Shown here: positions 1 through 5,688 of the stretch, in pieces
Layout: the number at the start of each line of letters is the position of its first letter
How positions within the stretch are numbered: position 1 is the stretch's first letter
Notes under the pieces: model-generated
Databases searched by the model: none
Told to the model about the DNA's origin: nothing
Seen by the model: only the letters and a program-made list of their open reading frames with translations
Program-made: the position numbers and the translations under genes
Origin: Pirellulaceae bacterium
GTDB lineage: Bacteria > Planctomycetota > Planctomycetia > Pirellulales > Pirellulaceae
Direction: 5' to 3'
DNA length: 6,026 nucleotides
Assembly: GCA_020846515.1 (NCBI GenBank)
Contig: JADLDX010001075.1
Coordinates: 1 to 6,026, forward strand

Positions 1-1009
1 ACTCGTCGATGGCAGCCAGGGTGGCGACGATGTCTTGAGGTAAGGGGCTTACGAACTCCATCCGCTCACCTGTGACAGGATGGTCCAATTCCAATCGCCG
101 CGCATGCAAGGCTTGTCGCTGCAGCACAATATCGTCGTCGCCAGGTTGGGGCGGTTCGCGTTTAGCCAAACGCCGTGCGAGTTGACCACGCGTTATTTGG
201 GCATGACCGCCGTACAGACGATCACATAACACGGGCGTCCCAATATGGGCCAGGTGCACGCGAATTTGGTGCGTGCGGCCCGTCTTGGGTAGCAGCTTGA
301 CGATGGCAAAGCCTTCGTAACGCTGTTGGACTTCATACCAGGTTTCGGCATCGCGGCTTTGCGGATGCCCTGCCCGGATGGCCATCTTGTCGCGCTGATA
401 TGGATGCGGACCGATCGGAAACCGGACCACATCGCGATCCAGTTCGACTTTACCGAGAACGATCGCAAAGTACTCTTTCTGAACATCGCGCGATTCGAAC
501 TGAGCGGCTAAAGCCAGGTGCACGGCGTTGGTTTTGGCGACAATGATCACGCCACTGGTATCGCGGTCCAATCGATGCACTATACCGGGACGCGTGACGC
601 CGCCCACATCGCTTAGCTGGCTGAAGTGAAATGCCAAGGCGCTGGTCAATGTCCCGTTCCAGTGTCCTTTGGCCGGATGCACGACCATGGCCGGTGGTTT
701 ATCGACCACGACAAAATGTTCGTCTTCGAAGAGAATATTGAGCGGAATATTCTCGGGTCGAGGGCCATCCGTTGGCGGTGGCGGCAAGTCTAACTCGACC
801 TGCTGGCCGAGTTGGACGCGAAAGCTTGGCTTGACGGTCTCGCCACTGACGCGGCCGCCGCCTTCCTGCACCACTTTGCGCAAAAAGACGCGGCTATAAC
901 CGTTGAGGTGCTTGGCCAGCAGCGCATCGATCCTCTCGCCGTGCTCTGACTGTTCTACGGTATGTTGGAACAGAGTCGTGGAAACGGGATCGGATTCAAA
1001 GTCGGACAC
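1..1009 (-). CDS. rluD: RluA-family 23S rRNA pseudouridine synthase (RluD/YlyB type), C-terminus cut by window edge
   Basis: The protein isomerises specific uridines in large-subunit rRNA to pseudouridine in the cytoplasm. The 336 residues visible hold an N-terminal S4 RNA-binding domain (about 26-76, starting GERIDALLAKHL) and the synthase core. The catalytic-loop motif HRLDRDTSG is at 145-153, with D148 as the expected nucleophile. GRTHQIRVHL at 244-253 and the late motif DHPVTGERMEF are also typical of RluA, RluC and RluD. Only a few C-terminal residues and the stop should be missing. The start is GTG at 1009: an in-frame TGA lies three codons upstream (1018-1016) and no other start codon occurs before the S4 domain. 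The ribosome site is weak (GAG, 5 bases upstream). It sits 23 bases after the TPR gene and probably shares its promoter. Family assignment is firm; the exact target (RluD helix 69 or RluC positions) is inference. Confidence 0.93.
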   Translation of the reverse strand, partial: MSDFESDPVSTTLFQHTVEQSEHGERIDALLAKHLNGYSRVFLRKVVQEGGGRVSGETVKPSFRVQLGQQVELDLPPPPTDGPRPENIPLNILFEDEHFVVVDKPPAMVVHPAKGHWNGTLTSALAFHFSQLSDVGGVTRPGIVHRLDRDTSGVIIVAKTNAVHLALAAQFESRDVQKEYFAIVLGKVELDRDVVRFPIGPHPYQRDKMAIRAGHPQSRDAETWYEVQQRYEGFAIVKLLPKTGRTHQIRVHLAHIGTPVLCDRLYGGHAQITRGQLARRLAKREPPQPGDDDIVLQRQALHARRLELDHPVTGERMEFVSPLPQDIVATLAAIDE

Positions 1010-1032
1010 TGAGGCTCAATTGGAGAAAAAAG

Positions 1033-2103
1033 TTATTTGGGTGGCTCGGGTGTGGGTGGTGCTGCTTCAGCAGGCGGTGCTGCAGCTTCAGCCGGCTTGT
1101 CAGCCGCTGGTGCGGCTGGCGACTCGATCTGCAATTCGCTGGCTGGAGCAGGTGTAGCTGGTGCCGGAGTAGCTGGTGCCGGAGTAGCTGGTGCCGGAGT
1201 AGCTGGTGCCGGAGTAGCTGGTGCTGGTACGTTTGGCTCGGCAGCTTTTAGTTCAACCGATCCGGTAGGCAGAGGCGCATCTGAAGCGGCTGGAGCACTG
1301 CCCGGTGTCGGCACGGCTGGCAAGGCAACACCAGGTGTGGTCGTCTCTGCGGTGCCCGGAGCGGGGGTTGTTTCCGTCGTAGCCGGCGCGTTGGGCAGAG
1401 GAGCCATGGCCGACGGTTCTTTGTTTGGGAACACCAAGTCCGGTGAAGTCGGCGGTGTGCTTAAGTCGCCTTGCATGGCTGGTGGCGCGGCAGGTGTGGG
1501 TTTGACCGTCGCGAACCAATCATAAAAAGCCTTGCCGTCGCCGCTGGACAGCCAGGCCAGCCGCGAATTAGCCATAGTGCCAAAGCCGTCTTGGCTGCCG
1601 GAAGCCACTTGTTTGTAATATCGAGTGGCTTCATCCAGCTTGCCGATCGACTCGTAGGCCTGCGCCAAACCGATCGCCGCGCGATTTTTCAGGTCGGGTT
1701 CATAGCTGTTCTTGAGCACTTCTTGATAAGCGTCGATGGCGCTATTGATGCTCTCTTCGGCTGTTTTGCGATTCGTGTAGAGCGTATCCAGGCCCTGCCG
1801 CAGTTGATTGTCGGCCCAAGCTTGCTTGGACCAATTGGCCGCAGCCGTGCCTGGGTGATCCTGGGAGACTTGCTGGAAAACTTCCGCATCGCCCGAGCCG
1901 ATATTGAAATAATAGTCCCCCCAAGCGGCCGAACTGGCTTTGGCGGCTTGTGTGCTGTAGATACCGTAACCGATGGCCGCAATTGCGACTGCAGCCACAC
2001 CGGCGATGGCGTAAACCGCATACGGTTTACTAGATTGAACGGCAGTTCCCAAGTGATCTGCCAGGTAATTGGTCTGCAATTCGTGTCGCCGTTCGCTCTT
2101 CAT
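1033..2103 (-). CDS. Single-pass membrane protein with TPR-like domain and Pro/Ala/Thr-rich tail
   Basis: This 356-residue protein has a short charged N-terminus (MKSERRHELQTN), one hydrophobic segment at about 28-50 and a helical region at about 55-195. The clearest tetratricopeptide-like unit is about 141-174 (RAAIGLAQAYESIGKLDEA). A low-complexity Pro/Ala/Thr tail fills residues 200-356 and contains PAPAT repeats. The layout suggests a membrane-anchored scaffold whose TPR domain and flexible tail lie outside the cytoplasm, broadly like YfgM-type proteins; partners are unknown. I chose ATG at 2103 over an in-frame TTG at 2124 because a CAGGGA element lies 9 bases upstream and the sequence from MKSERR onward resembles the N-terminus I recall from planctomycete TPR proteins. 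The gene has its own promoter-like sequence and precedes the pseudouridine synthase. Long open frames on the opposite strand come from the repetitive GC-rich tail. Confidence 0.85.
   Translation of the reverse strand: MKSERRHELQTNYLADHLGTAVQSSKPYAVYAIAGVAAVAIAAIGYGIYSTQAAKASSAAWGDYYFNIGSGDAEVFQQVSQDHPGTAAANWSKQAWADNQLRQGLDTLYTNRKTAEESINSAIDAYQEVLKNSYEPDLKNRAAIGLAQAYESIGKLDEATRYYKQVASGSQDGFGTMANSRLAWLSSGDGKAFYDWFATVKPTPAAPPAMQGDLSTPPTSPDLVFPNKEPSAMAPLPNAPATTETTPAPGTAETTTPGVALPAVPTPGSAPAASDAPLPTGSVELKAAEPNVPAPATPAPATPAPATPAPATPAPATPAPASELQIESPAAPAADKPAEAAAPPAEAAPPTPEPPK
1139..1228 (-). repeat. 15-bp minisatellite coding for PAPAT repeats
   Basis: Six head-to-tail 15-base units lie inside the TPR-protein gene. 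The four units at 1154-1213 (plus-strand unit GTAGCTGGTGCCGGA) are identical. The flanking units are degenerate: 1214-1228 has two mismatches and 1139-1153 has five. In the reading frame they encode five PAPAT units followed by PAPAS, at residues 293-321. Because the unit is a multiple of three, copy-number change would keep the frame and alter only the length of the flexible tail. Identity at DNA level, including third positions, points to recent expansion by slippage. Confidence 0.95.
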
Positions 2104-2180
2104 ATCTACAATCCCTGCTGACAATCGCTGAGGTGCCCAGACGCCGGTCGGTCGGGAGCGGACCTCCGAATAAGCCGGTA

Positions 2181-2209
2181 AGTATAGGGGGCCACTGGAG
2201 TTTGCTCAA
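2181..2209 (-). promoter_or_regulatory. Sigma70-like promoter for the TPR-protein/rluD unit
   Basis: On the minus strand the -35 box TTGAGC (2209-2204, 4 of 6 to consensus) is followed by a 17-base spacer and the -10 box TATACT (2186-2181, 5 of 6). A transcript starting near 2173 would have a leader of about 70 bases before the ATG at 2103. The position just after the hairpin downstream of uppP fits the start of a separate transcription unit. Identified by eye only. Confidence 0.55.
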
Positions 2210-2219
2210 TATCAGCAGC

Positions 2220-2251
2220 CTACATGTAGACGAATCGCTCCGCGACTCGTC
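2220..2251. promoter_or_regulatory. Palindrome plus adjoining inverted repeat upstream of the promoter, possible operator
   Basis: CTACATGTAG at 2220-2229 is a perfect 10-base palindrome. It abuts an inverted repeat with 9-base arms (2229-2237 and 2243-2251; 8 of 9 pair, 5-base loop). Both lie 11-42 bases upstream of the -35 box of the TPR-gene promoter, where a regulator could bind. No T-run follows on the minus strand, so a terminator role is less likely. Function is inferred from position only. Confidence 0.3.
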
Positions 2252-2285
2252 AATTACTCTTCTGCATCAACTTTTCAAACCAAAG

Positions 2286-2310
2286 AGCCCCGTCACGGAG
2301 TGCCGGGGCT
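2286..2310 (-). terminator. GC-rich hairpin after uppP, likely terminator or REP-like element
   Basis: Arms AGCCCCG (2286-2292) and CGGGGCT (2304-2310) form a 7-bp stem. After one mismatch, CAC/GTG pairs around a GGA loop. It begins 19 bases beyond the uppP stop. On the minus strand it is followed by CTTTGGTTTG, a broken T-tract, so intrinsic termination is plausible but not classical. From memory, similar GCCCC...GGGGC hairpins recur between genes in planctomycete genomes, so it may be a dispersed repeat serving as a terminator. Confidence 0.55.
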
Positions 2311-2329
2311 ACAGAAAACGCTGCCCGAT

Positions 2330-3163
2330 CTATTGGGCCGCCCAGATGATCAGCGCGATTCCGGCGATGATACGGTAAATGGCAAAGGGAACGAATCCGC
2401 GAGTGCGCACCCAACGCATGAACCAGGCGATCACAAGCAAGGCGACTACAAAGCTGACCATAAAGCCGACCCCCAGCACGCCCCAATTGGTGGCAGACAT
2501 GCCGGTCGGGGCATCTAGCAAGTACTTCAGTAGTTTGTAGCCCGTCGCGGCAAACATCACCGGAATGGACAAAAAGAAACTGAATTCCAACGCTGCTGAG
2601 CGCGATAGACCCATGACTTGACCGCCCGCGATGGTCGCCATCGAGCGACTGGTGCCTGGGAATGCGGCAGCCAGGATCTGAGCCAGGCCGATGACGATCG
2701 CTTGTTTGAGGCTCATCGGCTCCATGCTGGTCGTGGTGGCTCGCGAGCTAAACAGGCCGTCGATGAGCCACATTAATATGCCACCAACGATCAGTGCGCT
2801 GCCTATGACATAGTAGTTTTCCAGAAATTCGCCGATCTGCTTGTCAATCAAAAAACAGGGCAAGGCCGTCACGACAAAACTCAGGCCCACCAATGCCAAC
2901 GGATGACTCCACCATTGCCCCTGGCCGCTTTCGCCCTTGGGGTAGCTGATCGCAAACGACCACAAGCGTTTCCAAAAAAAGATCACCACCGAGAGAATGG
3001 CCCCCAATTGAATGACCACCGCAAACATTTTCCAGTAGTCGCTCTCTGCGTCTTGGCCCAACAAGCCCTGGGTGATGCGGATGTGGGCCGTCGAGCTTAC
3101 GGGCAAGAACTCCGTCAGTCCTTCGACGATACCAATCACAATCGCTTGCATGTATTCGTTCAA
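2330..3163 (-). CDS. uppP: Undecaprenyl-diphosphate phosphatase (UppP/BacA)
   Basis: This integral membrane enzyme removes a phosphate from undecaprenyl diphosphate, returning the lipid carrier for peptidoglycan and other envelope polymers; high dosage gives bacitracin resistance. The 277-residue length is normal for the family. The first signature, EGLTEFLPVSSTAH (14-27), carries the ExxxE glutamates E14 and E18 and H27. The second, PGTSRS (169-174), carries the phosphate-binding arginine R173. Several hydrophobic segments follow the usual BacA pattern, with the last ending at the C-terminus. The start is TTG at 3163, whose TTGA overlaps the TGA stop of the deacetylase gene, with AGGA 9 bases upstream. 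An ATG four codons in (3151) is a fallback but lacks a well-spaced ribosome site. It is probably translationally coupled to the upstream gene and followed by a hairpin at 2286-2310. Confidence 0.96.
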   Translation of the reverse strand: MNEYMQAIVIGIVEGLTEFLPVSSTAHIRITQGLLGQDAESDYWKMFAVVIQLGAILSVVIFFWKRLWSFAISYPKGESGQGQWWSHPLALVGLSFVVTALPCFLIDKQIGEFLENYYVIGSALIVGGILMWLIDGLFSSRATTTSMEPMSLKQAIVIGLAQILAAAFPGTSRSMATIAGGQVMGLSRSAALEFSFFLSIPVMFAATGYKLLKYLLDAPTGMSATNWGVLGVGFMVSFVVALLVIAWFMRWVRTRGFVPFAIYRIIAGIALIIWAAQ

Positions 3164-4017
3164 TGCACAGAGTCCTGTTCGAAAGTACCTGGAGCGTCAC
3201 TGCCTGAGTCAATCCAGCAATGCTTCCCGAGGGCATCGCGCAGGGGATCGGCGTCTGCGGCACATAGCCCCAAATGTAAATGTCGACGCCAACCTTCTGC
3301 CAGCACAAATCGGCCGCCGCTCCAAGCACCAACTTCGCGGTTGAGTCCTTCCATGGTCGAGACATAGGAACTGATTTGTTGTGTTTCGTCCAGCCAAGCG
3401 CCTTGGCTGGCATGGGCCAACAAATATTCAGCTTTGCGATCCATCAAATCGGTAACATCCACCAAGTGCGAAGGTCGCACGATGTCCCCCATCGGCGTGC
3501 GATTGCCGTGCGGTTGCGCGTGATAGATGGTAACGTCGTCGGCATAAGGAGGCGTGTCGGGTGTGCTGCGGTAGTTGGGCATGGCTCGACAGAACGCAGC
3601 GGTGACGGCCAGGCGAGCCGCATTTTGATGGTCTTCCATATAATCTGCCAACGAATGTGTCAGCACAATCTTGGGTTTGGCGGTCCGCACCACCGCCGAG
3701 ACCTGCGCTAAAAGTTCGGGCGTATAAACAATCGCCAAGTCATCGCAGATGGGTGGGTAAAAATGCGCACCCATCAGTTCAGCCGCTCGGCGTGCTTCGT
3801 CCAACCGAGTCGCCGTGCAAGCATAACGATCCAGCGTCATCGAACCATAACAACCGTTGGCGATGTTAAAGTAGTGTAAGTCCCAACCGAGTTGACCCAA
3901 GCGGCATAAAGTGCCAGCCATCACAAATTCGATGTCATCCGGGTGCGCGGCAATGGCCAAAACGCTAGGCGCCGACCTGCGGGGAGCGGAATCAGGTGAG
4001 GGTTCAACAGTCGGCAT
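3160..4017 (-). CDS. PIG-L/LmbE-family zinc-dependent deacetylase
   Basis: The family removes acetyl groups from N-acetylglucosamine-type substrates, as do MshB, BshB and PIG-L. The 285-residue protein has AHPDD at 24-28, which by comparison with MshB supplies metal ligands H25 and D28 and the base D27. The second signature, DYMEDHQNAARL (125-136), supplies ligand H130. Both are intact, so an active enzyme is expected. The first 17 residues are a Pro/Ser-rich extension without a signal peptide, so it should be cytoplasmic. The substrate is unknown: overlap with uppP hints at a cell-envelope sugar or lipid-linked glycan, but a bacillithiol-like thiol pathway or a glycoside substrate is equally possible. 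The start is ATG at 4017 with a weak AAGG upstream. It is the first gene of a minus-strand unit divergent from apbE. Confidence 0.88.
   Translation of the reverse strand: MPTVEPSPDSAPRRSAPSVLAIAAHPDDIEFVMAGTLCRLGQLGWDLHYFNIANGCYGSMTLDRYACTATRLDEARRAAELMGAHFYPPICDDLAIVYTPELLAQVSAVVRTAKPKIVLTHSLADYMEDHQNAARLAVTAAFCRAMPNYRSTPDTPPYADDVTIYHAQPHGNRTPMGDIVRPSHLVDVTDLMDRKAEYLLAHASQGAWLDETQQISSYVSTMEGLNREVGAWSGGRFVLAEGWRRHLHLGLCAADADPLRDALGKHCWIDSGSDAPGTFEQDSVH
3173..3176 (-). promoter_or_regulatory. Ribosome site that favours the TTG start of uppP
   Basis: AGGA on the minus strand sits inside the end of the deacetylase gene, 9 bases before TTG at 3163. The same site is 21 bases from the alternative ATG at 3151, too far to serve it, so the site decides for the overlapping TTG start. 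Confidence 0.5.
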
Positions 4018-4169
4018 AGTGCGTGGGCCTTGAGTCTTCGATATATGGTTTGAGTGTTATGGTTCGAGTCGTGTTGTGCGCAAGTATGAGTGTTTTAGCT
4101 TGGGCGTTTTAGTATGGGGCGTGTGGCAGTGTTTGGTACAGCTCGGGCTCGGGAATCGAAATTGTAATC
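4018..4169. promoter_or_regulatory. Divergent intergenic region with strong G/T bias and GAGT repeats
   Basis: This spacer must hold promoters for the deacetylase/uppP unit and for apbE, but I see no pair of boxes close to sigma70 consensus on either strand. In 4041-4140 the plus strand is 39 T, 36 G, 16 A and 9 C, so G+T is 75 percent, unlike the flanking genes. ATGGTT(T/C)GAGT occurs at 4045-4055 and 4059-4069 (10 of 11 identical). TGAGTGTT occurs exactly at 4051-4058 and 4087-4094. GAGT starts at 4032, 4052, 4066 and 4088. Confidence 0.45.
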
Positions 4170-5315
4170 ATGAAGCTTGAACAGTGGGAGCAACGTTTAG
4201 GCCGCTGGTCACAAGACGTCCGAGAAAAGCCTGTGACCACATCAGGCCCTATCGACTCTTCACCGCCCATTCGTTCGTCTGACGAGTTTGAGAGCGTCCA
4301 TCCGTCGATAACAATTCAAACTCCATCGGCTGGCGCCACCGATTGGCTGGACAGCATTGAACAAGCCGCGATGGCCTGTGAGTTTGAAGTGCTGCTCAAT
4401 CATGATCAATACCCGCATGGGCTGGAGGTGGCACGCGATGCCTTGCGCGTAGTGCATAGTTTGGAAAATGAATTGAGCGTCTACCGGCCGACGAGCGACT
4501 TTTCCATGATCAATCGAGTGGCACACCAGCGTGCAGTGGCTGCTCGCTTTGATGTTTGTCAGTTGTTGAGTGTGGCACGAGATGTCAGTCTCATCACCGA
4601 TCGAGCGTTTGACATTACAGCGGGTGTCTTGTCAGAAGTCTGGGGATTCTCGCGACGTCAGGGGCGCAAACCAAGCCAGGAGGAGTTGCAAACAGCACTG
4701 CAATGTGTCAACGCCGAGTGGGTTGAAGTGGACACTGATGCCTGCACTGTGAAGCTGGCACGTCCAGGTGTGAAACTGAATCCGGGAGGTATAGGCAAGG
4801 GGTATGCGCTAGATCGAGTCGCAGATGGTCTGATCGACGGCGGCATCCAAGACTTCTTGTTGCACGGTGGCCGCAGCTCGATCGTGGCTCGTGGGCGGCG
4901 ACTGGACCGGCAGGCAGATGGTTGGTGGATTGCGTTGGCCCATCCGCTGCGTTGGGAAGAGAAGCTGGGCAGGATTCGGCTGCGCAATCAAGCCTTAGGG
5001 ACCAGCGGGGCTGGCAAGCAGTTCTTTCATTATCAAGGCGTGCGATACAGTCATGTGATCGATCCGCGAAGTGGCTGGCCCGTGCAAGGCATCTTAAGTG
5101 CCACCGCCATTTGTGGCAGTGGCACCTTGGCGGATGCGTTGGCGACTGCGTTTATGGTCATGGGAGTCGAAGCCACACGAGCGTTTTGTGCGGAGCATCC
5201 GAGCGTTAGCGCCATTTTGGTCAGCGTCGTTGAGAATTCGAGTCGACTTCAGCTCGACTGCATCAATGTCGCTGAGGATGCCTGGCAACTTGGTCGGGAG
5301 TTGTCGAGCAGCTGA
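4170..5315 (+). CDS. apbE: FAD:protein FMN transferase (ApbE family), no visible signal peptide
   Basis: ApbE enzymes move FMN from FAD onto a Ser/Thr of partner proteins such as NqrB, NqrC and RnfG. The 381-residue protein shows the family motifs in order: ELSVYRPTSDFSMIN (101-115), AFDITAGVL (146-154), NPGGIGKGYALD (204-215), RYSHVIDPRSGWP (292-304) and the Mg-binding ADALATA (321-327, D322 and T326 the expected ligands). The core begins near residue 67 (AMACEFEVLL), where most relatives have a methionine-glycine-threonine motif. The first 65 residues are a hydrophilic Ser/Pro-containing leader without a lipobox, Tat motif or hydrophobic stretch. Many relatives are exported lipoproteins, so this one is either cytoplasmic or exported differently. 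The start is ATG at 4170, with no good ribosome site nearby. Its flavinylation target is not in the window. It is divergent from the deacetylase gene. Confidence 0.93.
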   Translation: MKLEQWEQRLGRWSQDVREKPVTTSGPIDSSPPIRSSDEFESVHPSITIQTPSAGATDWLDSIEQAAMACEFEVLLNHDQYPHGLEVARDALRVVHSLENELSVYRPTSDFSMINRVAHQRAVAARFDVCQLLSVARDVSLITDRAFDITAGVLSEVWGFSRRQGRKPSQEELQTALQCVNAEWVEVDTDACTVKLARPGVKLNPGGIGKGYALDRVADGLIDGGIQDFLLHGGRSSIVARGRRLDRQADGWWIALAHPLRWEEKLGRIRLRNQALGTSGAGKQFFHYQGVRYSHVIDPRSGWPVQGILSATAICGSGTLADALATAFMVMGVEATRAFCAEHPSVSAILVSVVENSSRLQLDCINVAEDAWQLGRELSSS

Positions 5316-5343
5316 TGCGTTAGTCTTAGGGCGTCTGTCTCTA

Positions 5344-5407
5344 TTCGGGCTAAACCGGACGCTTGCGCGCTGCGGCTGATATGAACCCCGGGTTTTTCGA
5401 GCCCGAA
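5344..5407. repeat. Large bulged inverted repeat, possible REP-like element
   Basis: TTCGGGCT (5344-5351) pairs perfectly with AGCCCGAA (5400-5407). The stem continues with AAACC (5352-5356) against GGTTT (5391-5395) across a 4-base bulge, then GG against CC across a 1-base bulge. This gives about 15 bp around a 29-base loop rich in GCGC. A competing small hairpin, GCCC-GAA-GGGC, lies at 5401-5411. The segment starts 29 bases after the apbE stop, so it may also end that transcript. From memory, CGGACGCTTGCGCG-type segments recur between genes in Pirellulaceae, which suggests a dispersed element; this is not tested. Confidence 0.4.
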
Positions 5408-5498
5408 GGGCGATCCCTGGTGCGAAGGTGCGTTCATTATGGAGCCCAAGGCCATATCGGGTTCCTGTTTGGGTAGCTTGGGTGGACTGGTGGATCAT

Positions 5499-5542
5499 TT
5501 CCGACAGAAAATCTTCTGCTAACGGAATAACCCGAATTTTTT
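5499..5542 (+). terminator. Two-part hairpin followed by a T6 run, weak terminator candidate
   Basis: TTCCG (5499-5503) pairs with CGGAA (5523-5527). Inside it CAGAA (5505-5509) pairs with TTCTG (5514-5518) around AATC. A run of six T lies at 5537-5542, 9 bases beyond the stem. The stem is AU-rich and the T-run too distant for a textbook terminator, and it lies about 185 bases after apbE. Confidence 0.3.
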
Positions 5543-5675
5543 ACCATCGACTGCCGAAAACAAACATTGACCATAGTTGATGGATAAGGTAATCACATCG
5601 CAGCCGGCGATACAAACGGATATTGCCACAGGGTCGTGTGGTAGCTGGCTGTGAGTTAGGGATGTTTTCGCGAAG

Positions 5676-5681
5676 AAGGAG
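5676..5681 (+). promoter_or_regulatory. Strong Shine-Dalgarno site setting a TTG start
   Basis: AAGGAG ends 7 bases before TTG at 5689. It is the best ribosome site in the window and is the reason for preferring TTG over the in-frame ATG codons at 5662 and 5734. Confidence 0.65.
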
Positions 5682-5688
5682 AGTCGCG

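Larger units (their letters stand above)
5316..5688. other. 373-base stretch without a convincing gene
   Basis: Between apbE and the secreted-protein gene I find two structured elements (5344-5407 and 5499-5542) and no RNA gene I recognise. A 27-codon frame at 5439-5522 begins with ATG 9 bases after AAGGT, but it has no recognisable product. TTGACC near 5569 could be a -35 box for the downstream gene, but the sequence 17 bases on (TAATCA) matches the -10 consensus poorly. No strong promoter is visible. Confidence 0.6.

Noticed and set aside
1037..1525. Plus-strand 162-residue Gly/Ala/Val frame resembling a PE_PGRS-like repeat protein
   Set aside because: It is the antisense of the Pro/Ala/Thr tail and its minisatellite; the minus strand has a membrane segment, a TPR-like unit, a promoter and a ribosome site.
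1471..2121. Plus-strand 216-residue open frame
   Set aside because: It lies entirely antisense to the TPR-protein gene, has no recognisable domain and no upstream ribosome site or promoter.
2844..3413. Minus-strand 189-residue frame across the uppP/deacetylase junction
   Set aside because: It is an out-of-frame shadow of two well-supported genes that carry intact family motifs.
5094..5498. Minus-strand 134-residue frame overlapping the end of apbE
   Set aside because: Most is antisense to apbE and the rest is the structured intergenic element; the Arg/Ser-rich translation shows no domain.
5569..5597. TTGACC with a 17-base spacer as a promoter for the secreted-protein gene
   Set aside because: The -35 box is good but the matching -10 (TAATCA) agrees with consensus at only two of six positions.
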